Shown piece after piece: positions 14,458 through 27,658 of a stretch of 64,000 bases of DNA. The position numbers and the translations under genes were made by a program. The notes beneath the pieces are model-generated. The model saw only the letters and a program-made list of their open reading frames with translations. It had not been told where the DNA came from and did no database searches. The stretch is from Agarophyton chilense (lineage: Eukaryota > Rhodophyta > Florideophyceae > Gracilariales > Gracilariaceae), in assembly GCA_030374765.1 (NCBI GenBank), contig JARGXX010000095.1, forward strand, positions 2,170,001 to 2,234,000, written 5' to 3'. Each line of letters opens with the position of its first letter. Position 1 is the stretch's first letter.

Positions 14458-15330
14458 ATGTTACTTAGGGAAAAACTGAGCACCCGGAGTGCTGCGGCAT
14501 ATGAGGAACTAAATTCTACAGATGAAATTGCGAGAATGACGCTGCAATCCTGGTTTTTCGAGCTAGGTAATGCCTCGGAATGTATGGAAATCGGTAACAA
14601 GAATGAAGAAATGATAAAACAAGCCTCATCTATGTGTTTTCTTCGTGCTGCGAAGTTTGTTACACTTTCGGCAAGGTCTTATGGTTTTTTAAAGCGATAA
14701 GGAGACCCTAAAAATCATATGGCGAATTCTTCAGACCTTGTAATAGTAACTGTGTCTCAGATCTGGGCATCAAGTGCACCTCAAATACAACGCATTATTA
14801 AGACTTCACAACAGGGCGCACAAACAATAGTTTGTGAATTCAAAACATTCGATGGATATGAATTACTGACACGCGCCTATAATATACGCGAAAGAAGTAG
14901 GAAATACACAGAGCTGCACCTTACGCCCGCATTAGATCTCTTTTCCAGCGTTGTGGACATGGAAGATGTAAGGAATGTTGCGAAGAGATTGGAAGAACTT
15001 ATTACATGGCAACGCAACGGATACCAAATCATCCATGATGCGGCAGTTTGCCGAACCACTCTTCTGCTCATCACCGTTTCATGCACAGATGTCATATACG
15101 CCGTGAGTCTCAGCATATCTGGGTCACTCTTCGACTCATTGGAAAACATGTTACGTTATCTGCAAGAAACCTTTAAAGCTTGTTCTCGCATTCCATTGGC
15201 TAAGATTCTCGTATTTTTTTCAGCAGTTTATGGATTAGCCATAAACCACCAATCTGTACAGTTTTACTTGGGTCTCGTGTCAAGTTTTCATTTGCCTGTA
15301 CGAGAACAGGGATTGATGGCTACTGCATAA
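14458..15330 (+). CDS. Uncharacterised frame with one in-frame stop
   Basis: Two frames of 80 and 203 codons lie in the same phase, separated by one TAA at 14,698-14,700 and 18 bases. Read together they give about 290 codons, long for this AT-rich surrounding. The second part starts at ATG 14,719 and is mixed in composition without low complexity, with two hydrophobic stretches in its C-terminal third. I recognise no domain on this strand and no dynein or transposon similarity on the other. It could be a decayed gene, part of an unknown element, or chance. A spliced gene removing the stop is possible but no convincing splice sites were seen. Confidence 0.25.
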
Positions 15331-17618
15331 TGTGTTAGACCAAAGCTTGCTCCATACTGGAATTTCCACAGGGGAAGAACAAATTTATGTCCAAGATCAC
15401 CGCAAATATTCGTTTCCAGTACTCCAACATGTCTCATTGGGGAACAACTATATCGTGGTTTGTCCATATGTCGTTTGTGAACACGTATTCTCTCTGTCGA
15501 GTTATTAGTAATGACGAGCAAAAGCTTACTTCATATCGGGTGTGGAGGAAGCAAAAGACTAGCAGTCTTATATACTGTAAGATTGTGAAAAATATATTCA
15601 TGAACCTCACGAAAAGAAGAACGGAAGCTTTATCGCACGCAGTTGAGCAACTTTTTTCTCTTGCTGTTTCTTTGAACACTCTCAAAGTTGTACGACAAAA
15701 CACACAGTCGCTAAGTGCAAAAGAATTGCGGTTTGTGTAGAGGAATCCCAGATGAGGAAATACCTCTCGGGTGTTCGAGTCCCGCTCTCGTGAAGAGAGG
15801 TAACTCAGCGAACGAGCCTTGGTGCCACCTATGCGTGGGTGTAAGACCACAGTGTTTCAGGCAATATCTACGAAGGTGATGAATCCAGGAAAAGGGGAAT
15901 AATCAAAGGGGGATCCAAGGACAAGGATATTCCGTAGACAACAGCGAAATGTAGGGCGAAAATGTAGGGCGAAAATGTAGGGTGAAATAGGACGCACGAC
16001 CAAGCGTACAGACCTATAAAAGGGGTATCCGAACTGGATAAGTGAAATAAACACGGGTAAAAACAACCCTATACAGGGGCGGTGTACTGACCTAAAGACA
16101 GGAAAACCAACAAAAGAAAGAAACACACCAATAACGATGGTACAGTGACGCCTGAGCTTCCTGAGGGGATAGATTAGCCAATTCGGTCGCGATTCCTCCC
16201 GTTAAGAGATGGAGACTCGCGTAGGAGACATAATCTAGAGCCAAGCACTCGGTTGCCATTTAGTTGGTGGTAGCGATCGCGGTGAAGCCATCGCTTAAGT
16301 CTATTCTAGTCAGTGAATTACACGTGTAGACTATAGTAGTGCAAACCAGTCCTGGTCCATACACGTATCATGCGTGTAACCCCAGCCTTGCACGTCCATC
16401 CGTCCACTACGGTGCTACTGTAGAGACTTAACTAATATACCTTCTAAGGTGTCTAAAATACTAAAAACTAATACTACTCATAAAATCACCAACGTGGTCC
16501 CCGATATATCGGACGCCATGTGAATGGTGAACCGATGGGTTATAGGCGCACGCGTTGCTCTACAGATTGAGCTGCTTTTCAAGGCCGAAAAACACATTCT
16601 GGTCTTACATGGTCGAGATTTGATTCGAAAAACTAACACTGTTTCCGGGAATCCAAAATTGTACACCGTATGTTCTTTAACGAAAAAAATCAGTTCAAAA
16701 CTGTTTCCGCAAGGTCATAAGTCTATACATCAATGATCGGTGTGTGGAGTCTTTTTTCGTCAGGTAGCCTGACGAACTGTAGAAAACCGAAAGAAAAGGA
16801 CTTTTTCGCAAGAATGGCATGAGTTCAGAATGATATTATGTAGAAGATCGGCTTTAGAACTTGAGATGGCATTTCAAATCAGTCAAATCTCTCATCAAAT
16901 TTACTGAATATCTCCAAATAAGAAATACCCCTCTGAAACCCGCACAAATGGGACAGAAACCGCTACATGGGGCACCCAAAGAATGTGATCGATCTGACAA
17001 GTTTTGACAGGTTCTTGCGTTAAAAAGGAAGACCGCCTGCGTCCTGATGCAAATGTACAATTCTGTGAAGAGTCCGAGACATCTATTACATCTAGTGTCT
17101 ACACGACCACTGGCCTCATATGAGGCCAGAAATACAACAACGATAATTATTTTTAAACTTTGTCAAATTCCTCAAAATTTTGTGCCTATAAGTGGTCAAA
17201 ACTCTCTCCTCTCTGGAATCAATCTCTAAGTTCACGAACGATCGTCCACAAGCTGTCCACAACACCATCTTCACTGCAATCGTTCATAATTTATCAAGTA
17301 TGTCATCACCCATGGATTCGAGGCGTACAGTGGGAAATAGAGTGAACACCCGCACACGTCTTTTCACATCAGAGAGCGACTATAAACTGTTCTTCGGCGC
17401 GCAATTGAAGACGAACCCCTAAGAGGAAGTGTTACAAAAGTGGAGGTTGTTGTCAAAAAAATCGAAGACGCACTTTTGTCATCGTAACCTTCGAGCTACC
17501 TGGTCCCAAGAAGTTGTTAACTATCAAAAATTGTTGCATGAATTCCAGGGATCATGGCACGGTTAAAAAAACTGCTCAAGAAGCCGTAAAATCGAACGTG
17601 GAGATAATTGGTGTTGCT
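15331..17618. other. Gene-free stretch with short repeats
   Basis: No coding sequence recognised. At 15,949-15,988 a 13-bp unit (gaaaatgtagggc) is repeated about three times. At 15,765-15,800 a hairpin-prone sequence contains gttcgagtccc, like a tRNA T-arm, without a full cloverleaf. At 16,545-16,575, minus strand, a D-arm-like GCTC...GAGC occurs, also without a full tRNA. At 17,112-17,127 lies the palindrome ggcctcatatgaggcc, whose surroundings recur in inverted orientation at 31,135-31,178. Confidence 0.4.
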
Positions 17619-18402
17619 TGTAGCATTCTGGATGCACCTGAGTTCGACCGATCGAAATACTACGAAGTCGAGATACGGCATTCACAAGCTATTGCTTGGG
17701 CTATACTCGATTTCGAGATGTTATTAGAAGAATTACTTCATGGAAAGATTGGGACAGGAGAAATCTAATTAGGAAGTACTGTATTTAGTGTACACTGTAA
17801 GGTCCCATCACGAAATATTTTTTTTGTTATTATTAATATAATTATGCAGTGGCACGCCATGTGTGTGCCTTACTTTACAGTACTTGCTTTTCCTCTTGGC
17901 ACATTAAAGGGCGCAAGGCCCAGGTGAGGACGGCGAAGGCCAATCAACAACCATCAACCAACAAAAACACCATCTTGGTGAGTCCTAGAAATACTAAAGT
18001 GGTTTACCACATAGGGGCACCTATAGTATCAGTTCTTAACCGTTCTGAGCTATAGCTCTTGTTCCGAGGATACCCTCTACTGTTGCGCTTTTACCGCCGT
18101 TTTTCTAAAGCTTTCTGTCTGTGTGTGTGTGTGTATGTGTTGTTTTCTCTACTGTCACCTGGTTATTTGTGTTGTCACAAGGGTTGTCAAGCGGATCTCG
18201 TTTGCATTACGTACTGCCGCAACTGGACATCCGCTTCGTGAATACACGTATTTCCCCCATTGTTCAGGCACACTTGGCTGCTTTCCGCACACTCTCTTCT
18301 TATCTAAGAACCGTCGCTCGCAAGGCAACACCCGCTCTTCGCGGTTATTTCTGTGGATACCCACAGCACCAAGACCTCTACAGTGGTCAGTGGAATACCA
18401 CA
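17619..18402 (+). repeat. Chromovirus A 5' LTR
   Basis: It starts with TGTAGCATTCTGG, identical to the start of the 3' copy at 27,659, and the two copies match at roughly 90 percent by eye over the 339 bp present in both. The end is placed at the CA before the primer site and is therefore approximate. A TG microsatellite lies at about 18,118-18,140. Confidence 0.8.
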
Positions 18403-18407
18403 TAAGT

Positions 18408-18419
18408 TGGTCTTCCGAC
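18408..18419 (+). other. Putative primer binding site, element A
   Basis: tggtcttccgac begins a few bases after the LTR and differs by one base from the equivalent site in element B (tggtctcccgac). A TGG start is expected for pairing with the CCA end of a tRNA. I did not identify the tRNA. Confidence 0.55.
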
Positions 18420-19806
18420 TTCGAAGGAAGAACACCAGTGTGTGGAATATTGGTCGCTTGGACCGGAAATATCCTGTTTCGCACGTTCGATACGGACGAT
18501 CCCGATAATGGAAGTTCATATTCTGATGATACCTCAAGCGAGGAGGACACTCGCCGTTCGAGAAAGAAAAGAATTGGTAGCTCACTCCTGTCCCGCAAGA
18601 AGGGACCGCCCTGTAAGAATCTGAAACCGTTTTCGTGTACGAACCCGCTTTACAGGAAGATTATGAATTATCGTGTATATCGGCTCAAGGTCCGAAAGGG
18701 GAAGCGAACAGGTCGCGAGACAGCCAAAGTGAGAGATCACATTAAGCGTTTGAAGATTGGCCTCGAGGGTCTTTCTTTTTCTGGGGAGGATCCCATTCTT
18801 ATACTTCAATTTCTCAATTGCTTTGTAGTCGAAGCCGGCACGCCGGGGATGAGTGAAGCTCAAGCATTCATGGCACGTCCACACTTATTGGTTGGATTTG
18901 CATTGGAGCAAGACCGTACCGTGAGTGGTTCACTTACCGTCGATGAAGGTGGAGTCACCAGTTGGGCCGAAACCGTGCAGTACTTGCTGCGTAGTTACGC
19001 AACGTCTAATTAGATCAGCGAAGCTATCCTGAACCTTAGAGATATTACCCAGAAGCCTGGAGAAAAGGAGGTTGAGTACAGTTCAAGACTGAATAATGCA
19101 GCTACACGCTTTGGAAATGTTCATTCTACGGACGAGAAGATGACACTTTTTTTCGATGGACTCGATCCGATTTTAAAGTGATTGGTAGCCCGTCCTCGAG
19201 AGAAGCACTCGAGAATCAGTTTTCTGTAATAAGTGCAGTATGCACAGGCTGAAGGTGAAGCAGTTCGCGCTCGTCGCGAAGGTGGAACACGTCGTCTAGG
19301 GAAATACCCCCTTGCTAATAAGGATATAAAACGCCCTATCAAGCGAGGCTAGGTTTTGCATCCGGAGTTGCCAGTGGAATCACGCGTTTTGACTTTTACG
19401 CCTCATGATACCAGCTATACTGGAGAAGACGCAGTTAATTATCTGGATGATCCAGGGGGGTCAGTGCCTACCACTGATTTGCCGTCAACTGATTCCAATG
19501 TGGAAGATGATGTATTGGCTATGGAGCCACGCCATTATCCTTACAGAAGGAGTCCGATGGTCCTTCCAGCGGAGGGATTTACTTGTCAGAAGCCTGGTTG
19601 GGTGGATACTTCCGGTACAGAACAGCCACAGCTGAGGTTGAACAGTCACGGCCTGATTTGTTATGGGTGCTATGGAAGACATCATTTGTCATCAGAGTGC
19701 ACTCTGCTTTTTACGCAGGTACATCGAGTTGTCTGGAACTATGAAGCTCTCTGGGAGCCAGAACGAACCTGTGTACAGAGACAATCATATTGGAAGGCCA
19801 AAGCTT
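18420..19806 (+). pseudogene. gag, element A (broken)
   Basis: Matrix/capsid protein remnant. The first part is an acidic, serine-rich and then basic linker (to about 18,600), followed by the capsid-like region from 18,620. This aligns closely with gag of element B (LYRK, HIKRLKIGL, VDEGGVTSW, LLRSYATSN). In-frame stops interrupt it at 19,011-19,013 and several times between 19,150 and 19,350. The second part (19,356-19,806) ends with an intact CCHC zinc knuckle, CYGCYGRHHLSSEC, at about 19,657-19,700. The coiled-coil N-terminal region seen in element B is missing. Confidence 0.8.
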
Positions 19807-19957
19807 AGGGACTTGCGGATATGATACGCAAAACTCATGCGAGAGCTCAGAATTCTAAAAGATCACAGGGTTCAGCCCCAGAAGTACGGAGGATCGCCGA
19901 TGTGGCAACATAGAAACCCACGTCATCGGAAAATTAAGTGAGGGAGCCCTCAGGAGG

Positions 19958-22900
19958 TTGGGTGGATTCAAGCCTACCATACCGATCGGGGTACTGACAT
20001 TGCCCCGCTCCCGGGAATTTAAACCGAAGGTCCTACTGAGACCAGGAAGATCTTCAAATGTCGGAAACTATGTACAGTTTGACTGTATGTTGAAACGTGC
20101 TTCGAGACGATATGTGTGCCCAAGTAGGAGGACGATTCACGTCATGATTATGGTCCGGAGGAACAACAAGGTCTATGACAACGTCGGCTCTTCTCAACCG
20201 CTGTTATCGCGAAGACTCACTGGATTGGATACGGGTGCAGGCCCGAACTTTATCAGGTTGTCTGAATTGCGCAAAGACGAGCGAGTACGAATACAACAGA
20301 CACAGATACTGGATATCCGGGAGGCAAACAAGAGACCGATAATGTCTATTGGAACAATACGACTTGTCGTTCGCTTGGGAAATCATGTTGTCATGTTAAC
20401 GTTTATTGTGTGTATCACATTGGATGCACCAGTTGTGCTAGGTAGTGACTACTGTGAGAAGTTTTTCGAATCGATTCGTCTGAAGAATCGGGAATTGGAG
20501 CTGGACGATGGCTGTACAGTGCCAATCGTGCGCATACCTCTGCGGCGATCCGCTTCATTTGCCCCATTACCACTTTCATTGGGATACGAAGCCCCACTGG
20601 GCAGACCATCTCCGAAGATTCGGGTGTGTAAACTAACGGTGATACCACCAAAAAGTCAAACATGGGTATGAGTCGTTACTGAGAAGCACGTACTTACCGT
20701 TATTCAGCCGAACGCGGCACTGTATCACAATAGTGAATTGCTAGTCACTAACGACATTGAACAAGTGAGCCAAAAGATCCCTTTCAGGATATTGGTGAGC
20801 AATTTTGGCTCTGAAGAGAGTCGCTCTCACAAGCATCAGCTCTTGGGCATGGCGCTGCCACACCCTTCAGTCTTGATACCGACAGACATAGTGACGGCAG
20901 ACGTCTTAGGAGTAACGTTCACAGGCGAGCAGAAGTCGACAGCGACAGAAGCGGTCGAGAAAATGAAGAACATGAAGGAAGAGAATATCTCTGAAGAAGA
21001 GATGGAAGAAGCCCTTGAGGGCGTGAAGATGGAACACGTTCCTGAGGAGTACAAAGGAAGATTGCGCAGATTGCTGCTGAAGTTTTCATGTATGTGAAGT
21101 GGACACATTGGCCAGATCGCGGCTACAGAGCATCTTATTGACGTTGCACCGGGTACACGACCCATCGCTCATTTACTGTATCGGGCAGGCCCGCGAACTC
21201 GTCAGATCGAGCAAGAGCACGTGGAATCTATGTTGGTGAAGGGAATCATTGAGCCAGCTCAATCAGTTTGGGCATCCCCAGTGGTCTTTGTTCTCAAAGG
21301 AGATAATTCTTTACGCTTTTGCGTTGACTACAGAAACCTGAATGCAGTAACTGTGAGGGATACTTACCCATTACTGCGTATGGGTGAATTCATCGATAGT
21401 CTTGGAGAAGCCAATGTTTTTACTACGCTTGACGCAAATTGGGGATACTGGCAGATACCAGTCGCCCCAGAAGACCAAGATAAGACTACATTTGCGTGTC
21501 ACGTAGGACTGTATTGCTTTAAGCGAATGCCATTTGGTTTGACCAACGCCCCTGTGGCTTTTCAGCGTGCTATCGATATAATATATCAAAGTATAAGTGG
21601 ATAACATGTCTTTTTTACTTGGATGACATCATCATTTTCAGTAAGAATATGGAAGACCACTTCGGGAATGTTGAGGGAATGCTCGAGAAGTTACGGCAAG
21701 CTGGAATTACCTTGAAAATCAAGAAGCGTGAATGATTCCCGGATCAAGTGAAATACCTGGGACACAGGATAAAGCCGGGGGAACTGGAAATGGAAGTGCA
21801 GACCGCTGCGATTTGTGAGTTCAAACCTCCGCGAACGCAGACGCAATTGAGATCTTTTCTCGGAATCTGTAATGTCTACAGACGATTTGTGCCGCGCTAC
21901 TCGCATATTTCTGCACCCTTTAATGGTTTATTGAAGAAGGGACAACCCGTTCATTTGAAGGAATTCGGAGAGGCCAAAACGGAAGCTATCGCAAAGCTAA
22001 AACACGTGCTGACCACAGCTCCTGTGTTTTCTCTTCCGAACAGGGATCTTCCTTACTCTGTTGATACGGACGCTATCGATTATCAGATAAGATGTGCCCT
22101 TTTTCAAACGCACGAAGACGGCATACGACATCCTGTTGGATACTGGTCGAGAATACTGCACCAGGCAGAAAAGAACTACTCTGTGTCAGAAAAAAAATGC
22201 CTTGCGATGGTTTGTGCTCTCACGAACCTCAGACCTTACCTACAGGTGCTCATTTTACGGTCAATACTGATCATTCATGCCTCAGATGGCTCATGTCGAT
22301 TACCGACCATTCAGGACGCTTAATGCGATGGCTTCTGTGCCTTTCAGAATTCGATTTCACACTCCACTACAAGAATGGAACTTCTAGCGTACACGCTGAC
22401 GTGTTATCGCGACTCGAGACCTTGGAAGAAACCCAATTGGAAATCGATGATGAGATACCATTATTAATAACGGAAAATTCGAGAACGAAAGAAGAAGATC
22501 TAGAAGAAGAGGATTACCAAATGGAATTAATGGTAGCCCAGACTACGGACACGGATCCAGAAGAGAAACTCGAACGAATCTCTCTTGAAGAGCTATTACG
22601 TGAACAAGTCACAGATGCCTTCTGCGCGGCTATCCACTCTCGTCTTAACGGGGGGGAGGTGTTGCCTTTTCGTCTCGACGATCGAGGAATCTTTTTTCGA
22701 ACTGTTGAATTGAATGAGCAAACCGTGATACCACAAGCTCTCAAGAGCAGAGTACTGCATTTGGCACATTATTAGCAAATGTCTGGTCATCTACGAGGTA
22801 CGAAGCTGTATCTAACCCTCAGAAGGGACTTTTATCGGCCAACTTTGGCAATGGATTGTCATATGACAGGTAAGATGTGCGTAACGTGCACGAGGAATAG

Positions 22901-23875
22901 AGTGAAGCTCTGGAAAAAGAAGAACCCACTGAAGCTGTTCCCAGCAATTGCACCTCTACAGTACGTCAGTATTGACATACTTGAGGAATTGAACCGCTCG
23001 AAGCGGGGAAATGGATACTTTTTGGTAATAACTGACCGCTTCTCTACGCTGGTTAAGACTGTTCCGCTGAAACGGATTACTGCTTCCGTGATAGCATGAA
23101 CATTTATCCACCACTGGGCCAACTATTACAGACCACCAGATAGTCTGCTCTCAGATAATGGCAAGCAATTCGTTGCACGCTTCTTTCAAGAAGTATGCAG
23201 GATACTTGGAGTTAAGAACTTTTTCACCACGACGTATCATCCGCAATGTAACGGGCAGGTGGAACAGTACAACCGTCACTACTCGCCTTAATTCTGCACT
23301 ACATCGGAGAACACCCGAAGGACTGGGATCTGTATACAGACACGCTTTGCTACGCATACAATACGCAAGTGCATTCGACGACGAAGCTAACACCCTTTGA
23401 ATTGGTAATACCTCGCCGACCAGCGGCTTTGCCAATCAAGGTAGATTCAGACTGCACCGAAGAAGAGTCAATGACGACGCCGGCTCAGGTTCACCTACGC
23501 TGGAGAAAGGAGTTGCACAAACGCACTACACAGGCTGCAAAAGAGATGGGAAAGGCCCAAGCGCGCTACAAGCGCCATCACGACGCGTCAATGCGACGGG
23601 CACTCCCGGATATCCGAGTCGGAGGACACGTTTTCGTGAGAGTGGAAAGGAAAGATAGCCGGAAGACCGGAGAGGAAAAGCACCGGAAACGCCGTCATAA
23701 GTTAGCGCCTATTGCTACAGGACCGCATGAAGTTGTCGAATTCGACGAATATACCGTGGTAATACGGAGAGGTACTGAGGTGGAGCGCATTTCTCTTGAC
23801 CGAGTAGTTGGTGCGCCAGATCGAGAAGCTAACGTACAGCGAGAGGAGTCCACACGTGGAGATATTGAGGTGTAG
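19958..23875 (+). pseudogene. pol (PR-RT-RH-IN), element A (broken)
   Basis: Protease: 19,958-20,671, with DTGAGPN at about 20,228 and the LGSDY box near 20,440. Reverse transcriptase: 21,120-21,740, with FCVDYRNLN and the YLDD motif at about 21,619, the latter one frame away from the upstream part. RNase H: 21,748-22,420, with VDTDA and TDHS-like boxes split by a second frameshift. Integrase: 22,770-23,400, with an HHCC finger, a D-D-E core (SDNGKQF, then NGQVEQ) and a GPHEVVEFDEYTVVI module (GPY/F type) to about 23,790. Stops include TGA at 21,095-21,097, where element B has TGG (Trp). Several frameshifts rule out a working enzyme. Confidence 0.88.
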
Positions 23876-24561
23876 GAGCCACCACAGCCACTAGTTGTAC
23901 AAAAGCTTGCGGAGGTACCGCCGGAGGACAAAATAATTCCAAAACTGCAAAGTGGTGAAAAGAGTTCGGAGATCCGACTTAAAATGCTGAACAACAGTTC
24001 TGCCATAAAAGGCGCATCCGCCAATGACAAAATCATAGCTCCCACTGTAGCAGTAACAGGAGACACGGCGATCTGCACTGTGAGCGCGCAGCAAACGGCA
24101 GTCTCTCCATCAGACCACGCGGTGGACCTGAAAGAAATTGAGGATGAAACCTCACATATCAGAAGTCGTGAAGGCTCTACACGGTGTCCTGATGACAGAA
24201 CAGAATCTCCATTTGGCGTAGAACCAGAAGCAACCGAACCTGAGATCAGCAAGCCAATTCCGCAAAACGTATTGAAGAGCGTAACTCTCCCTGAGGAGCG
24301 CAGCAGGTCTCAAGAAAAGAAGAAATACAGAAGGGACACCGCAGTTGTGGAGAAGCCACATGGAGACAATATGACTGTATTGGCTGACCGATTTGCGGTG
24401 GATACCGAGCATTTGGGGGGACCCCCAGAACATCCGGACACCTTAAATGCGGAATAGAAGAAGCCCAACGGGGCAAGCATAAGGCGTACAAAGGCAACTA
24501 AAGTCGCGTTTTCACCGCGAGGTTCGGAAAAACCGAGAAGGAAGTTGAAAGCACCGGCCAG

Positions 24562-25226
24562 TGTAGTATTCTACTACTTCTGCGTTCCGATGGTTTCTTT
24601 GTCGCAAAGTCGCGTTTGGAACTCATTACTGAGTGGCCTGGTCAGTGCTAGGATAAGAAGCGACTCACCGCGTAGGATGCCAGGAGGCAGGGTACATTGT
24701 TGGAACACGTGGTATCACGAGTGGAGCGGCTTGCAACGGCGCATGTAGTGGCGATCCACGTGGCAGGTTTTACTACCTTTTGTAGCTAGACGTCCATTAG
24801 GGACCATACCCATACAGTGGTTTGGCTAAGTGGCTGACCACTGGGTATTATTTATATATTTATTTGGGCACTCACCCTGGCACACAGTATATAGTGCACC
24901 AGAGGTGAGCGCCGACTCCAAGTAAAGGAGACAACATGGGCATCATGACTATTGTGTTCCTCGCTTAGGACTCCTGAACCGGAGATTTGGACGAGCTATA
25001 ATAGATAGTCAGCCCCCAACCACTTCACGAGCCGTCTCATACCTACGTTCTACCAACGTTTTACAGTTGCACAGTTCACCCTCGCTGGCGAGTAGTGGCC
25101 TTACACCCCACTTCCAGCTCGCTGGTGTTGTAGCTCTACCACCCCTTTTCCTTCCCCGCAAGCGACCCATCGGCAGTCCGAACGTTGTCGAAGGTGTCTG
25201 TTCTCTCCGTTAGAGCGGATACTACA
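24562..25226 (+). repeat. Solo LTR of chromovirus family B
   Basis: A 665-bp sequence, the same length as the LTRs of element B and very similar to them, starting TGTAGTATTCTAC and ending GCGGATACTACA. It is flanked by the perfect 5-bp direct repeat GCCAG (24,557-24,561 and 25,227-25,231), the mark of a real insertion followed by LTR-LTR recombination. It interrupts the C-terminal part of pol of element A, so family B moved after A was in place. Confidence 0.93.
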
Positions 25227-25595
25227 GCCAGACCGGGAAGATATAGGGAAGCCAGACGACTGGAATTGAGAGCACCGGATGTGGATGAGACGATAGAACG
25301 TGATGAAACGATTCCGACCGCTATAGCGAACGCTTCCGAACCTGTTGACAGGAGTGTCACCCCAACTGAGGGTTTCGCAACTGAGGAAATGGAATACATC
25401 ATCGAACGCATTCTAGATCATGGATGCGATGCAAAGGACAACAGTTTACTGTTTAAAGTGCGTTGGTATGGGTATCAACCCGAAGATAAGTCATGGGAGC
25501 CCATACGCAATCTACCGCGATCACACGTGCTCGCGTACTGCCGACGAGCTAAACTGGATGTCCCAGAGATTATTGATGACGCTCTCGTCGGTTAG
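25227..25595 (+). pseudogene. Chromodomain end of pol, element A
   Basis: After the solo LTR the pol frame resumes and ends with a chromodomain at about 25,390-25,560: YIIERILDHG, then FKVRWYGYQPEDKSWEP, then NLPRSHVLAYC. This is the usual chromodomain plan, with a hydrophobic strand, a W-x-G-Y strand, a WEP turn and a closing helix. In chromoviruses this domain binds modified histone tails and steers integration. The aromatic residues Tyr, Trp and Tyr are present. The domain itself is unbroken, unlike most of the element. Confidence 0.88.
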
Positions 25596-25762
25596 GTTGC
25601 GTCAGGAGAGCTTGATCGAATCTGACCCCACTAGAAGTATGAAGTAACTCTAGGAGGAGGAAGAATGAAGTAGAGGTCCACAAGAAGTGAGATGTGAAGC
25701 AAGAAGAGGAGAGGCCTCCCAGAAAGAAGACGAAGCAAAGAAGTTGTAGAAGATCAAAACGT

Positions 25763-25768
25763 TTTATT
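25763..25768 (-). promoter_or_regulatory. AATAAA on the antisense strand, element A
   Basis: A canonical polyadenylation hexamer in minus orientation, 58 bases after the stop of the antisense frame (25,826). Element B has one at the same relative place (57,840-57,845). The spacing fits 3' end formation of an antisense mRNA. Confidence 0.5.
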
Positions 25769-25825
25769 TTGGTTATGTCAAGACTACTGCTAGTCGGTTT
25801 GTGACAGTGCCCTCAGGCAAGAAGG

Positions 25826-27478
25826 TTAGGGATTTGGGTTATCCGCGTTGATACCCATCGAGGAGCGCAAGAGATTCAACATCTGCCGTCTATTTCCTTG
25901 CACAAGGTGTGGAGGAATCCCAGCGTCTTCGAGGAACTGCCTCAGATTGCCAAGCTCGGCATCGTGGGAAGCCACTGCGGGTCGAACAGGCTCAGGTACA
26001 GCGCTCTGCATCGCTGCAGGGACCACTGGCTCTATGCCATCGTTCTCACCCAAAGCGGGATCCTCGAGGATGACCTCTTCTGGCTCTTCATCGTAATCGA
26101 TTTCTTGCATCTCGTCAACGAGTGCGTCGGCATTCTGAGCAGTTAGCTCGTGTATGTATCCAGTCGACTGGGTCCGAGGCATTGCTCGCGAAGATTCCCG
26201 CAAAAATTTGGCGTGATCGCCGTCGATATTCTGCTTAGTCGAGGGGTCGTACCAGACAAAGTCACCGCCGGGACCGGTTCTTCCGGATGAATAGTCGCGA
26301 CGAGGACGTTCTCTAGCTTGCTGTTCAGAAGGAACAAGGGTCCAGTCAATCCGGTGAATGATATTCATCAGCCGCAGAAATTCTTCGTGATTGTCCCGTG
26401 AGCCCAGGACGAGCGACAAATCGAGATCTCTCGCAAATTGTCGAGCAATTGGGCTCGTATACCACAAACGATATGTGTCGTATACATCCCAAAGGATGAA
26501 CACGGCCATCTTCGCGATGAATTCACTGTAGACGCCTACCCAATAACCGGAAAACGGATCATTCGCGAGTAAGAAACCTACGTAGGTGATTGAATGAGGA
26601 AGCTCTACAGGACAGTCACGAAGACTCTCGATCTCAGGCCAGTATTGAGGAATCTGAACGTAGCGCCCGACGCGCGAATTATACCGAACTCGGTCCACTT
26701 CGAGCATCTGGTATGGAACCAAGTATCCCAGTCAAGATCTGGTACCGCGTTCCTATCGGGGGAATTCCCAATATGGATTATCCTGTTTGCGGAGATAGCG
26801 AAATTCCGCGCGTAATTGAAGAATATCGGAACAGAGGGCCCCGTTGGATACTCAACGAACACCTCGCCACCTCTGGACATCCAAAGCCGCTAGGTTCTCG
26901 ACATACGAGTAGGCCTCGCCATTTGTTCTGGCACACCAGGTATCGAATTGCCAATATTGATTGAGAGGCACCAAGCCGATAAGGCGACGTAATCGCTGGT
27001 ACACCAGAAGGATGAATCGTTCGCTCGTCTCGAGCAAGCTCTCGTTTCCGAAGCGACTGATCGCATTGTTTGGGACGGCACAATGGCTCAACAAATCTGT
27101 TGTAAAAAAGGTATGACATGGGATACCATCGGGAAGGCGACCGGCGACCACATACTGAGCCATCAGAGCTTCGTCGCGGACCGCCCCAGGGAAAAACCAA
27201 GGTCTTCGCGCGTATAATGCAGAGTGCTGCAGGGGGTCTCGGCCGACGAAGTCCGCGTAATGCGGAAACCTCTGAACGGAGGAGGACGCAGGTTGCGGAA
27301 CAGCTGCTGTGGAGGAAAGGTATGCAGGACCAGGACTAGAAGCCGATTGCGGCAAAGAGACACTTCGGGAGAGTGGAGCGGAACCTCTAGGCGGCGCAGA
27401 AGTCTGCCGAAACGGAGGGTTGTCGAGATCGTCATAGGACGTCGGTGGATTGACCACGTAAGAGGGAAGGTTGCTCAT
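25826..27478 (-). pseudogene. Antisense ORF protein (aORF), element A
   Basis: A minus-strand frame of 551 codons between the chromodomain and the 3' LTR, starting at ATG 27,478. The whole length is in one phase, broken only by TGA 26,852-26,854, TAG 26,753-26,755 and TGA 26,732-26,734. The N-terminal 90 residues are rich in Pro, Ser and Ala. The core (about 27,200-26,200) has boxes shared with element B: RTNGEAYSYVE, LGYLVPYQM, EFIAKMAVF, LDLSLVLGSR and GDFVWYDP. The tail is acidic and ends with LRQFLEDAGIP, also shared. I recognise no known family. Differences from the B copy are often at third codon positions, which argues for past selection on the protein. Its start lies 180 bases from the 3' LTR, so an antisense LTR promoter is plausible. 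Confidence 0.75.
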
Positions 27479-27645
27479 CGCGATATGTCGGATACAAGAA
27501 AAGCTTGAAGGATGAAATAGCGATATGATCGCAAGGTGGAGTGGGAAAACACAAGGTTTTGATACGAAGAGAAGAATCAGAATGTCCGAGAAGCGCGATG
27601 CGATTGCTTTTATAGATAATGCGTCGCGGGGGCTCCGCTCTTATC

Positions 27646-27656
27646 GGGGGGGGGGG
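27646..27656 (+). other. Polypurine tract, element A
   Basis: Eleven consecutive G residues end two bases before the 3' LTR, the expected site for plus-strand priming. Confidence 0.6.
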
Positions 27657-27658
27657 TT